Positions 13,804 through 22,155 of a DNA stretch of 42,114 bases are shown here, in pieces; within the stretch, counting starts at the first letter, position 1, and every line of letters starts with the position of its first letter. The notes beneath the pieces were generated by a model that worked only from the letters and a program-made list of their open reading frames with translations, had not been told where the DNA came from and ran no database searches. A program made the position numbers and the translations under genes. This DNA is from Opitutaceae bacterium (GTDB taxonomy: Bacteria > Verrucomicrobiota > Verrucomicrobiia > Opitutales > Opitutaceae): positions 1 to 42,114 of the forward strand of contig JAHCAZ010000030.1 of NCBI GenBank assembly GCA_019634615.1, written 5' to 3'.

Positions 13804-15084
13804 TCATGCGAAATCCTTCCTGAAGCGCCAGACGCTCTGGACCAGTCCTTGCAGCAGGCAGCAACTGAGCACGAAGGAGCCTCCGTAGCTGATGAAGGGA
13901 AGTGGTATGCCCGTGATGGGCACGAGCCCGATGGTCATGGCGATGTTCACGAACACATGCACGGCGAACAGCATGGTGACGCCGATGGCGATCACCGTGC
14001 CGAGTCGGTCCCTTGCGAGACCGGCGATGCGGATGCCGTTGAACATCACTATCCCAAACAGGCCCAGGACCGTTAAGCTTCCCAGAAATCCTTTTTCCTC
14101 GGCGATGACCGAGAACACGAAATCGTTGTGCGCGACCGAGCGCGGCAGGTAGCCGAGCTGGGCCTGCGTCCCCTCCGTCCAGCCCTTGCCGAACAGGCCG
14201 CCGCTGCCGACCGAGATGAGCGACTGGCGCTGGTTCCAGCCGATGCCCATGGGGTCGATCTTGTCGGGCGCGACGAAGGAAATGATGCGGTTGCGCTGGT
14301 AATCGTGCAGCGGGACGATCGAGTACGGCTCGTATTTCCCGCGGTCGGAAATGTAGGAGTAGTTGTTCGACTCCATGAAGTTGGCATAACGCCAAGTATC
14401 CCAAGCCACGATGGTTACGATGAGGAGGAACGCGCCCAGCGCCCCCGCGAAGAAGCGGGCGGAGAGCTTGGACACGTAGAGCATCGAAAACACCATCGGG
14501 GGCAGCACGATCGCCGACTTCAAGTCCGGCTGAAGCAGGATAAGCACCATCGGCAGACCCACCGCAAGGGCCAATTTGCCCAGCACCCCGAGCGACTGCC
14601 GGACGGTGCCGATCTCCGAACGGATGAGCAGGCTGGCAGTGATGAGGAGCACGGCAACCTTCGCCGTTTCAGAGGGTTGGAACGCGAAGAACCCGAAATC
14701 CAGCCACCGCGTCGCCCCGTACCGCTCACTCCCGATGCCCGGCAGCAGGACCAGCACCAGCGGGATCAGGGCGGCGACGTAAAACCAGTGCGCGACGCTC
14801 AGCCAGAACCGGTAGTCGATCAGCGACACGGCCGTGTAGATGACGGCCCCGCCCGCGAGCCAGACCACCTGGGTGATCCAGTTGTCACCCTGCACCGAGA
14901 GCTGGGCGCTGTAGATGAAAAAGATCCCGAACAGGCTGAGGCCCACGAGGGCGAACGGCGTCAGCAGGTCCCATCGACTGCGGGTCGTCGTCTTGAAGAC
15001 GCTCAGGTTGTCGAGGGGCGAGGCGAGTTTCACGGGAAGGGCTCGACTGATTGAGGCGGATGGCAGGGAGGCTGCAAGCATCAA
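13804..15084 (-). CDS. rodA: SEDS-family peptidoglycan polymerase RodA
   Basis: RodA is the multi-pass SEDS glycosyltransferase that polymerises lateral-wall glycan with a class B PBP. The 426-aa sequence has about ten hydrophobic segments starting at LLTPFALVGLSLFGIFFIYSAQ. Family signatures are FQPSETAKVAVLL, the extracellular loop around KIDPMGIGWNQRQSLISVGSGGLFGKG, and ITGIPLPFISYGGS near the end. The start is uncertain: ATG at 15084 gives the longest form, but a GTG at 15033 (VKLASPLDN) would remove a poorly conserved leader. Its usual partners mreB, mreC, mreD and the PBP2 gene are not in this window, since the next upstream gene is divergent. It probably shares a transcript with the RNase E/G gene. 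FtsW is the alternative family member, but the proximity to rng supports RodA. Confidence 0.92.
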   Translation of the reverse strand: MMLAASLPSASISRALPVKLASPLDNLSVFKTTTRSRWDLLTPFALVGLSLFGIFFIYSAQLSVQGDNWITQVVWLAGGAVIYTAVSLIDYRFWLSVAHWFYVAALIPLVLVLLPGIGSERYGATRWLDFGFFAFQPSETAKVAVLLITASLLIRSEIGTVRQSLGVLGKLALAVGLPMVLILLQPDLKSAIVLPPMVFSMLYVSKLSARFFAGALGAFLLIVTIVAWDTWRYANFMESNNYSYISDRGKYEPYSIVPLHDYQRNRIISFVAPDKIDPMGIGWNQRQSLISVGSGGLFGKGWTEGTQAQLGYLPRSVAHNDFVFSVIAEEKGFLGSLTVLGLFGIVMFNGIRIAGLARDRLGTVIAIGVTMLFAVHVFVNIAMTIGLVPITGIPLPFISYGGSFVLSCCLLQGLVQSVWRFRKDFA

Positions 15085-15125
15085 GCCGGGACCGCGGCGC
15101 CCCGTGAGTCTCGGTGCTTGCTAAC

Positions 15126-15142
15126 GCGAGCCCCGGGCTCGC
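15126..15142. promoter_or_regulatory. Palindrome between rodA and O-antigen ligase gene
   Basis: GCGAGCCC and GGGCTCGC are perfect 8-bp arms around one central C, in the 61-base divergent gap. It ends three bases before the ATG at 15146, where a ribosome-binding site would be expected. It may be an operator shared by the two divergent genes, or it may mean that translation starts at the later ATG codons 15155 or 15161. Confidence 0.45.
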
Positions 15143-15145
15143 AAC

Positions 15146-16672
15146 ATGCGCGGCATGGTTATGCCCGAAGGCCTCGCCCTGCGCCGGATGGCCCTGGTGG
15201 CCGTCGGTTGCGGGCTTGCGGTCTTCGTTGGGAAACGGATTCCCGAGCAACCCATCCTGATGTTGCTGCTGCTGGGCGGATTGGGCTACCTGATCTCGCT
15301 GGCGGTCAACGTGCGCTGGCTGGCCTGGCTGGTGCTCGCCACGGTGCCCTCCGCGATCATCGTCCCCGGCCTGCCCGGTCGCCCGTTTGCGTGGGAAGCC
15401 TGCACGGCCGCGCTTTGGATCAGCCTGCCCGCCTACCTGGCCATCAACCAGCAGCGCGGCGCGACCGTGCCGCTGGGGCGTGACGAGAAGCGGATGATCG
15501 CCTGCCTCGGGGTGTTCCTGGTCGTGCTGGTCCTGTTGATGCTCACGCGCGGCGTGGGCTTCCGGGCCTTTGGCGGCGAACAGATGGGCGGGCGCTTCTA
15601 TGCGCAGCAGCTGGTGCTCGTGCTGCTCCCGGTCACCTACGTGCTGCTGCCCTGGCGCGAGCGGTTCCTCCTGAGCACCTTCCTCGCGGGTGCGGCCCTC
15701 TCGGTCACCTATCTCGTCTCCGACCTGGCGCTGATCCGGGGGGGCCGGCTGGCGGACTTCATCCTGTTTTTCCTCGAGCTGCCCACTGACGCGATCAACT
15801 TCTACTTTGGCTTCGAGATGAGCGGCCTGCGGCGGCTCCAGTCGTTGGCGGCCGTCGGCTCCAGCCTGTTCGCGGTGGTCCTCGTCGTTTTCCCGCTCGG
15901 CCGCCTGCTGCACTGGCGCGGCCTGTGGCTGTGGCCGCTGCCGGTGGGGGCGCTGGGCCTGGGCCTCGCCAGCGGCCACCGCACGGTCCTCGTGCAGCTT
16001 GCCGTCATCTGCGCGCTCCTGTTCGTGTTCAAGCGGCTGTACACGCCGCTCCGCCTGCTGTCACTGGCCGCGACGGGCATCGCGGGCCTCGTCGGGCTGT
16101 ACGTGCTCGCGCCGAAGCTGCCGCCGGGGGTGCAGCGCTCCCTCTCGATGTTGCCCGGCATCGAGGTGACCCAGGTGGTGCGGGAGGATGCCTACGCCAC
16201 CCTGCGCGATCGGATCGAGGTCCTGAAGCTGGGCATCAAGGACGTCCCGCTTTACCTGTGGCACGGCCGCGGCTTCGGCATGAGCCGGCTCGACGCCGCG
16301 CCACCCTCGCTGCCAGGCGATCCGATCTACATGGCCTACCAGGAGGGCTTTTTCTACAACGGCCTCTTCGCGCTCCTGCTCAAGACCGGGCTGCCCGGGC
16401 TGGCGGCGGCGCTGGGGTTCGTCTATTACGTCTCACGTCGCGGCCTGGCGAGCCTGCGCCACGTCGGCCCGGCCGAGGACGACCTGTTCGTGCGCCTCAG
16501 CCAGTTCGCCGTGGCCAAGTGGTTCGCCGTCGTGGGCTTTTTCTTTTTCCTGCACGGCGACGCCGGCGGCTTCCTGCAGCAGACCGCGATCGCCGCCGCC
16601 CTCGTGCTCGGTTGCGCGCAGGTGCTCGAGCGCCGCGCCGCCCGGGCCGCGCCCGACGGGGCCACGCCCTAG
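15146..16672 (+). CDS. O-antigen ligase/polymerase-like membrane protein
   Basis: This 508-aa protein has roughly ten to twelve hydrophobic segments and one large periplasmic-type loop (about residues 325-400). The loop contains RDRIEVLKLGIKDVPLYLWHGRGFGMSR, which fits the Wzy/WaaL superfamily. Such proteins polymerise or ligate polysaccharide repeat units outside the cytoplasmic membrane. Loop residues such as R and H in 'LWHGRGFG' are typical of the family, but I cannot tell ligase from polymerase. Three in-frame ATGs (15146, 15155, 15161) compete, and the palindrome at 15126-15142 leaves no obvious ribosome-binding site for the first. The next gene starts nine bases after the stop, so the locus is co-transcribed with the glycosyltransferases. 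Wzy is the other reading. Confidence 0.8.
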   Translation: MRGMVMPEGLALRRMALVAVGCGLAVFVGKRIPEQPILMLLLLGGLGYLISLAVNVRWLAWLVLATVPSAIIVPGLPGRPFAWEACTAALWISLPAYLAINQQRGATVPLGRDEKRMIACLGVFLVVLVLLMLTRGVGFRAFGGEQMGGRFYAQQLVLVLLPVTYVLLPWRERFLLSTFLAGAALSVTYLVSDLALIRGGRLADFILFFLELPTDAINFYFGFEMSGLRRLQSLAAVGSSLFAVVLVVFPLGRLLHWRGLWLWPLPVGALGLGLASGHRTVLVQLAVICALLFVFKRLYTPLRLLSLAATGIAGLVGLYVLAPKLPPGVQRSLSMLPGIEVTQVVREDAYATLRDRIEVLKLGIKDVPLYLWHGRGFGMSRLDAAPPSLPGDPIYMAYQEGFFYNGLFALLLKTGLPGLAAALGFVYYVSRRGLASLRHVGPAEDDLFVRLSQFAVAKWFAVVGFFFFLHGDAGGFLQQTAIAAALVLGCAQVLERRAARAAPDGATP

Positions 16673-16681
16673 GAGGTTGCC

Positions 16682-17671
16682 GTGCCGCTCGTCTCCGTCC
16701 TCACCCCGTTCCACCGCGCCGATGCCTACCTGCTGGCCGCGGTGCGCAGCGTGCAGGCCCAGACGCTGGCCGACTTCGAGCACATCCTCGTCGACCACGG
16801 CACCGGGATGGAACTCGCCGCGCTCGGGCCCACGGGCGCCGACCCGCGGCTCCGCCTGATCCGCCAGCCCGCCGCGGCGACCCTGGCCGACTGCCTCAAC
16901 GCGGGCGTGGCCGCGGCCCGCGGCCCGTTCATCGCGCTGCTCGACCGGGACGACCTCGCGCTGCCGCACCGGCTTGAGCGGCAGGTCGCCGCCCTGCAGG
17001 CGCAGCCGGCGTTCGGCTTGGTCGCCGCCGTCGCCGCGGACATCGACGGCGACGGCCGCGTGCTCGGCCGCCGGTTCACGCTGCTCGAGCCGTCGGCACA
17101 CCGCGCCTTCCTGCGGTATGCCCCGCCGGCCACCACGTCCACCTACACCGGGCGCCGCGACCTGTTCGCGGCACTGCCGTACCGGCGCGAGTACGACTTT
17201 GCGCCGGATTACGACTTCTACCTGCGGGCGGCGGAGGTGACCGGCAGCTTTGCCCTCCCCGAGGTGCTGGTGCACTACCGCATCCACGCCGACCAGGCCA
17301 CGCAGCGCCACCAGGGCGAGCAGGTGCTGCACGCCTGCCAGGCCCGGTTGAACGCCGCGCGCCGCCGCCTGGGCCGCGCCGAATCCACCGCCGAGGTCGC
17401 GCGGCTCCGCGCGCTGGCGCCCGGCGGGGCGCCGACCCTCGCCGCGACCTACGGGCACTTCGCCCGGCAGGCGCTCGCCGAGGGTATCGGCGACCTGGCG
17501 GTCTACCATGCGCGCAAGCTCCTCTCGGTCGACCGCGGGCCGGGCGCGATCGCGACCGCGCTGGGCGTGGCGACCCGCGCCCTCGGTGCGCAGCCGCGGC
17601 AGGCCGGCTTTCTCCTGCGTCTCTTCGGCACCGGGCCGCTGCGCACCCACGGCCTGCGACCTGCGACCTGA
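16682..17671 (+). CDS. Family 2 glycosyltransferase with atypical GSTD motif
   Basis: This 329-aa protein has the GT-A fold N-terminus of family 2 (VSVLTPFHRADAYLLAAVRSVQ, about residues 4-25). The acidic ALLDRDDLALPHRLERQ region binds the metal and nucleotide sugar. The usual 'DDGSTD' is replaced by VDHGTGME (about residues 37-44), which may alter donor binding. The usual FAPDYDFYLRAAE region for acceptor binding is present. The start is a GTG at 16682 with an excellent AGGAGG at 16671-16676, which overlaps the stop of the preceding gene. That stop-to-start arrangement implies coupling. It probably adds a sugar to the surface polysaccharide made by this locus. Donor and acceptor cannot be read from sequence. 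Confidence 0.85.
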   Translation: MPLVSVLTPFHRADAYLLAAVRSVQAQTLADFEHILVDHGTGMELAALGPTGADPRLRLIRQPAAATLADCLNAGVAAARGPFIALLDRDDLALPHRLERQVAALQAQPAFGLVAAVAADIDGDGRVLGRRFTLLEPSAHRAFLRYAPPATTSTYTGRRDLFAALPYRREYDFAPDYDFYLRAAEVTGSFALPEVLVHYRIHADQATQRHQGEQVLHACQARLNAARRRLGRAESTAEVARLRALAPGGAPTLAATYGHFARQALAEGIGDLAVYHARKLLSVDRGPGAIATALGVATRALGAQPRQAGFLLRLFGTGPLRTHGLRPAT

Positions 17672-17683
17672 ACCGGCCACGCC

Positions 17684-18571
17684 ATGGCGCTCATCTCCGT
17701 CATCCTGCCCACCCGTGATCGCCCCGACCTGCTCGGGCGCGCGGTGGCGAGCGTGCTCGGCCAGACGCACACCGCGTGGGAACTGATCGTCGTGGACGAC
17801 AATCGCGCCACGCCGCCGGTGACGGCGGTGCCCGCCCTGCACCCGCTGCTGGCCGACGCCCGGATCCGGGTCGTGCGGGCGGACGGAGCGGAGCGCACCG
17901 CCGGCGCGATCCGCAACCTCGGCCTGGCCGTGGCGCGCGGCGCCTGGACGACGTTCCTGGACGATGACGATGCCTATCGGCCCGCGAAGCTGGCCCGGCA
18001 GCTCGCCGTCGCCGAGGCCGCGGACGCCGCGCTGGTGACTTGCGGCTACGCGGTGCACCTGCCCCGGCGCACGCGCCTCCGGCAGCTTCAGCCGAGGGCA
18101 TTCGTCGGCGATGAGCTCCTTTGGCGGGCCGATTGGGGCACGCCGTTTCTTTTTCACCGGAGCGATGCCGGCTGCCGCTTCGACCCCGCGCTCGCGGCGG
18201 GCGAGGACATGCACTACGCGCAGCGGTTCATGCAACGGCATGCGGTGCGCCACGTACCCAACTGCGCGGAGCCCCTCGTCGACGTGTACCCGCAGCTCGG
18301 GGCCCGGCGCGTGCACGCCGACGGCGAGATGATCTGGCGCGCCTATCGGGCGACGGCGCGGGTGGCGGTCGGCCGTTACGATCGCCGGTCCCGCCGTCGT
18401 TTCCTCGCCAAGGGCCGCCTGGTGCGCGCCCAGTTCGGCCATGGCGACTGGGCCCACTTCGCCCGCTGCGCCCGCGCCTGCCTCGCCACGCGCGGCTGGC
18501 GCGAGTGGCGCCTGGTCCTCAACGCCGCCTTGCGGCGCCTCGGGTGGCTCAGGCGCTGGGTCGTCGCGTGA
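17684..18571 (+). CDS. Family 2 glycosyltransferase
   Basis: This 295-aa GT-A enzyme begins with ISVILPTRDRPDLLGRAVASVLGQ, contains IVVDDNRATPP in place of the canonical GSTD loop, and has GAWTTFLDDDDAYRP as the metal-binding DxD region (about residues 85-100). A basic C-terminal tail (RRSRRRFLAKGR) could contact the membrane. It starts 12 bases after the first GT2 and is co-directional with it. Its last 23 bases overlap the convergent flippase gene, so the two transcripts are antisense at their ends. It is likely to act in the same polysaccharide pathway. Confidence 0.85.
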   Translation: MALISVILPTRDRPDLLGRAVASVLGQTHTAWELIVVDDNRATPPVTAVPALHPLLADARIRVVRADGAERTAGAIRNLGLAVARGAWTTFLDDDDAYRPAKLARQLAVAEAADAALVTCGYAVHLPRRTRLRQLQPRAFVGDELLWRADWGTPFLFHRSDAGCRFDPALAAGEDMHYAQRFMQRHAVRHVPNCAEPLVDVYPQLGARRVHADGEMIWRAYRATARVAVGRYDRRSRRRFLAKGRLVRAQFGHGDWAHFARCARACLATRGWREWRLVLNAALRRLGWLRRWVVA

Positions 18572-19817
18572 GGCCGGCGGCGAAAAACCAATGCCGCGCC
18601 AGGCCGCGGCTCAGCGTCCACGACAGCAGCGGCGAGCCCGTGAGCCAGAGCAGGAAGACCCGCTCCCCCAGGGCGATGGCGCCCAGGCCGGTGATCCCGA
18701 GGACGACGGCCTTGACGGACTCGAGCCACGCGATCCGGTCGGCCCGGCCGCCGGCCAGCAGCAGCTGGACATGGAACTGGGTCATCGTCACCGCGGCGAA
18801 GAAGCAGCCGGCGGGAAAGACGTACGGCGTCGCGGCGGCGTATTTCAGGCCGATGATCCGGCCGACGAGCCAGGGGAGGAGCAGGTGCAGCAGGCCCAGC
18901 GCCGCCACGCTGCCGAGCGTGTGCAGGGCGGTGATGCCATCGACCCGGGTCGCCAGGCGCCGCCGGTCGTCGGCGGTGGCGGTCGGAGCGGCGAACAGGT
19001 CGGGTTGGAAGTACTGCGTCAGCACCGTGCCGAGCACCGACGGCAGGATGATCGCCAGGTTTCCGGCCAGCGTGAAATAGCCCGCGGCCTCGTCGCCGCG
19101 GAACGCGATCACGAGCCAGCGGGTGAGGCCGAGGGCGGTCCAGCCCGCGATCGCCTGGACCATGAAATTCCAGCCGGTGAACTCGCGCGGCAGGGTCACG
19201 GGCGCGCCCGCTTCGCCCCGGCCGGCGCCCGCCAGCCGGCGCCCGACGCGGCTGACCCAGGCGGCGTCGATCAGGACGTGCAGGAGGAAACCCGCCGGCA
19301 AGGCCAGGAACGCGCCGCCGGAACTCCAGTACGCCAGCGCCGGGAACACCGCCCGCGTCGCGGAGGCGACCCCGCCAATCCGGAATTCACGCCAGTGCAG
19401 GCGGTCCGCCAGCAGCAAGGTGTGTCCGATCGCCGCGACCGAGAGCGCCAGCATCGTCGCGGCGAGGAGACCGGCGAGGCCCACGGCATGGGTGGGCGAG
19501 GTGGCGATCGCGCCGGCGATCCCGAGGCCGACGATCCATGCTCCGCGGCGCCAGGTCTCACGGTGGGCGCACCGGAGCAAGGCCGCGCGGGCGGTGGACC
19601 CGGCCCAGTACCGGGCCACGTACTTGATCACGCCGGCGTGGATCACCCACATGCCGAGCGGGGTGAAGGTCAGGTAGATGCCATAACGGCCGTAGTCGGC
19701 CGGCGCGATCAGGGATGAGGCGAGCTGCACGCTGAACACCCCGCACACGAGTCCGGCGACCTGGCTCAAGACGATGGGCAGCAGGCGGTCGCGCAGGCGG
19801 GCCGGGAGGGCGGACAT
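18549..19817 (-). CDS. Polysaccharide flippase, Wzx/MATE-like
   Basis: This protein of about 422 residues has roughly twelve hydrophobic segments, beginning with LLPIVLSQVAGLVCGVFSVQLASSLI and including SLIAPADYGRYGIYLTFTPLG, the typical start of Wzx-type flippases. These move lipid-linked oligosaccharides across the inner membrane. The longest frame opens at 19937, but the ATG at 19817 (MSALPARLRDRLLP) immediately precedes the first membrane segment and avoids overlap with the divergent gene at 19915. An ATG at 19862 is another possibility. It is transcribed against its neighbours, overlapping the GT2 gene at its 3' end. A general multidrug MATE exporter is less likely given the glycosyltransferases around it. 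Confidence 0.82.
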   Translation of the reverse strand: MSALPARLRDRLLPIVLSQVAGLVCGVFSVQLASSLIAPADYGRYGIYLTFTPLGMWVIHAGVIKYVARYWAGSTARAALLRCAHRETWRRGAWIVGLGIAGAIATSPTHAVGLAGLLAATMLALSVAAIGHTLLLADRLHWREFRIGGVASATRAVFPALAYWSSGGAFLALPAGFLLHVLIDAAWVSRVGRRLAGAGRGEAGAPVTLPREFTGWNFMVQAIAGWTALGLTRWLVIAFRGDEAAGYFTLAGNLAIILPSVLGTVLTQYFQPDLFAAPTATADDRRRLATRVDGITALHTLGSVAALGLLHLLLPWLVGRIIGLKYAAATPYVFPAGCFFAAVTMTQFHVQLLLAGGRADRIAWLESVKAVVLGITGLGAIALGERVFLLWLTGSPLLSWTLSRGLARHWFFAAGLTRRPSA

Positions 19818-19914
19818 GGCGCCGCCGATTCCGACGGCAATTCGCCCGGTGGTCAAATCCATCGGTTGCAGGGTTGCCTGCGCGCGGCGCCTGGGCGTTG
19901 ATGGGGGACCGCCC

Positions 19915-20997
19915 ATGCCGCCCGCGCCCCGTTTCACCGTGCTGCACTACACCGGATACGACGAGGATCCGGGCGGCGTCGTTGCGGTGATCGCCAACCT
20001 CGCCGCCACCGGCTCCACGGACTGCATCCTCGGCGTGAATCCCGGGTGCGTGCAGCGCCGCCCCTCCCCGCTGCCGGCGATGGAGCTGCCGCGGGTCCGG
20101 CCGGAGACCATCAGCCTGGGCAATGTGGTCCGGACGCGGGCGGTCGCCCGGGCGGTGCGGGCCTGGCTGCGGGCCTCGCCGCATCGGATCTTCCACGGCC
20201 ACACCCGTGCCGGGCTGCTGGTCGCCCTTTGGCTGCATGCGTGGGGTGAGCGGCGCGTCGTCGCGAGCGTGCACTGCTTCGGGCGCCAACGCTGGTTCTA
20301 CCGCTGGGCGTCGCGCCGGCTCGGGCCGCGGCTCTTCTGGCTCAGCCCGGCGATGCGCGCCCACTATGGCCTGCCGGCGGCGGGGTGGACCCAGTGCCTG
20401 CCGGAATGCGTCCTGCCCGCCACGGCGGGCCGCGGGCCGACCGAACCCGGTCGCCTGCGGCTGGCCGGTGTCGGCGGGATCCTGCGCTGGAAGCGGTGGG
20501 ACCTCGTCGTCGAGGCCATCGGGCGGCTCGGTCCCGGCGAGCGTCGCCGGGTGCGCTTCGTGCACATCGGCACGGGCGACGCGGCCTACCTCGGCGAGTT
20601 GCGCCGCCGAGTCGCGGAGCACGGCTTGGGCGACACCGTGGAGTTCCGTGGTCAGGTCGCCGCGGCGACGCCGCTCCTGGCGGCCAGCGATGCGCTCGTC
20701 GTCGCGTCCGACCGCGAGCCGTTCTCGGTGGCGTTGCTCGAGGCCTTGGCTGCCGGGGTGCCGGTGATCGGGGCCGATTGCGGTGGCACCCCTGATATCA
20801 TTCGCGAAGGCGTGAACGGGATGCTTTTCCGCAGTGGCGACGCCGGCGCGCTGGCCGCCCGCCTGCGCCAATGGCTGGCGGCGCCGCCCGCCCTCGATCC
20901 CGGTGCGATCCGCCAGACGGCATACTACGCCGCCGACCTCGCCGCGCGCTGGGAAGCGGTCTACGCCGGCCTCGCGGCCGAGCCGTCGTCGCGCTGA
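19915..20997 (+). CDS. GT-B glycosyltransferase, family 4
   Basis: This 360-aa protein is a GT4-type retaining glycosyltransferase. The N-terminal lobe starts FTVLHYTGYDEDPGGVVAVI, matching the glycine-rich donor or acceptor entry loop. The C-terminal lobe has GILRWKRWDLVVEAI and the EX7E region in SDREPFSVALLEALAAGVPV, followed by DCGGTPDIIREGVNGMLF. The frame opens at 19774, but the leader before the ATG at 19915 is arginine-rich and has no family similarity, so 19915 is preferred. The gene is divergent from the flippase (97 bases) and its end overlaps the next, minus-strand GT4 by 37 bases. It should add one sugar of the repeat unit. Confidence 0.86.
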   Translation: MPPAPRFTVLHYTGYDEDPGGVVAVIANLAATGSTDCILGVNPGCVQRRPSPLPAMELPRVRPETISLGNVVRTRAVARAVRAWLRASPHRIFHGHTRAGLLVALWLHAWGERRVVASVHCFGRQRWFYRWASRRLGPRLFWLSPAMRAHYGLPAAGWTQCLPECVLPATAGRGPTEPGRLRLAGVGGILRWKRWDLVVEAIGRLGPGERRRVRFVHIGTGDAAYLGELRRRVAEHGLGDTVEFRGQVAAATPLLAASDALVVASDREPFSVALLEALAAGVPVIGADCGGTPDIIREGVNGMLFRSGDAGALAARLRQWLAAPPALDPGAIRQTAYYAADLAARWEAVYAGLAAEPSSR

Positions 20998-22109
20998 GTG
21001 CCGCGCTCGCCCTCCGCGTCCAAGCCCGCGGCGGTGCCGGACAAGGCCGCGGCCAGCCGGGCCAGGTGCCGCTCGACCGTGAAATGGCGCAGGAAGTGCG
21101 CGCGCCGGTCGCCCGGCGCCGGCGGCTGACGGTCGAGGGCCAGCAGCGCCGCGGCCAGGGCGGGCACGTCGCCGGGGGCGCAGAGGGGCCCCGGTGGCAA
21201 CGTGGCGCTGATGCCGCGCCAATCGGTCGCGATCACCGGCAGGTCGTGCGCCAGCGCCTCGAGCAGCACGAGCGGCTGGGCCTCGTGCGGGTAGCGCGTG
21301 GGCAGGCAGAGGCAGAAACTCGCCCGGAGAAGATCGTCCTTAGCCGGGCCCGTGACGAACCCGGCGTGGCGCACGACCTGCGGTTGCGCGGCCGCGAGCG
21401 CCGCGAAGCGCGCCGCCGTGGCGGCGTCGGCGAAGGGGCCGGCGGCGACCAGTGAAAAGCGGTGCGTGCCGGCCGCGCGATTGGCCGCGAGCACGGCGGC
21501 CGCGGCGTCGAACAGGCCCTTCTCCGCGGCGCAGAGGCCGAGGAACAGGACCGTGTGCGGGGGCGGATTCGCGGGCCGCGGCGTCCAGGCGGGGCAGGGA
21601 TCAGGGATCCCGTTCGGCACGACCGCCACGCGCCGGGGATGAAGCACGGCGGCATCGGCGCGCAGCGAGTCGGTGAGGACAATGGCCACGTCGGCCCGGC
21701 CCAGGAGCCAGCTGGTGAGCCAGCGCTCGGGCGGCGTGGCCCGGGTGCCGAGCCATGCGCCCAGGCCGCTGGCGTGCCAGTGCAGCACGAGGCGCGGGAA
21801 GAACGGCCGGCAGAGCAGCATCACGACCCAGTCGCGATAGAGCGCCCCGCGCCGGGCCGGGGCGGGGATGTAGTAGAGCGTGTCGCAACCGGCGGCGCGG
21901 CGCGCCCGCCAGGCGGCGACGCAGGCGCGCAGGACCGTCAGCACCTTGCCCGGGCGCCAGCGGCCGATGTCGGACGAGTCCCGCGAAAGGTTGAGCGGCA
22001 CAGGGTGAAGCGGGATCCCGAGCGCGGGCAGGCCCGTGACGAGCACCTGCGCCATGCGACTCTGGCCGTGCAGCGGCGGGGGGGTCTGGGCGAGCATCAG
22101 GAGCTTCAT
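20961..22109 (-). CDS. GT-B glycosyltransferase, family 4
   Basis: This 382-aa protein begins MKLLMLAQTPPPLHGQSRM, the usual GT4 N-terminal strand and loop for this group. Later come LFLGLCAAEKGLFDAAAAV, GFVTGPAKDDLLRASF and YPHEAQPLVLLEALAHDLPV, which holds the EX7E pair. The longer frame to 22250 would add a leader that runs into the divergent exosortase gene, so the ATG at 22109 is preferred. It is 46 bases from the exosortase start on the other strand, and a shared divergent promoter is likely. The C-terminal tail (EGERGTQRDDGSAARPA) is polar and probably non-catalytic. Sugar specificity is not visible. Confidence 0.86.
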   Translation of the reverse strand: MKLLMLAQTPPPLHGQSRMAQVLVTGLPALGIPLHPVPLNLSRDSSDIGRWRPGKVLTVLRACVAAWRARRAAGCDTLYYIPAPARRGALYRDWVVMLLCRPFFPRLVLHWHASGLGAWLGTRATPPERWLTSWLLGRADVAIVLTDSLRADAAVLHPRRVAVVPNGIPDPCPAWTPRPANPPPHTVLFLGLCAAEKGLFDAAAAVLAANRAAGTHRFSLVAAGPFADAATAARFAALAAAQPQVVRHAGFVTGPAKDDLLRASFCLCLPTRYPHEAQPLVLLEALAHDLPVIATDWRGISATLPPGPLCAPGDVPALAAALLALDRQPPAPGDRRAHFLRHFTVERHLARLAAALSGTAAGLDAEGERGTQRDDGSAARPA

Positions 22110-22155
22110 CGCGGGCTTGGAAAGTCGGCGGCCATCAGAGAATGTGGCCGGCAGC

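Noticed and set aside
16433..18457. 674-aa minus-strand frame opposite the GT2 genes
   Set aside because: It is a shadow frame; the plus-strand genes have GT-A motifs and an AGGAGG ribosome-binding site.
19558..21222. 554-aa minus-strand frame across the flippase and GT4 region
   Set aside because: It overlaps two recognisable genes in another frame and has an arginine- and proline-rich, low-complexity sequence.
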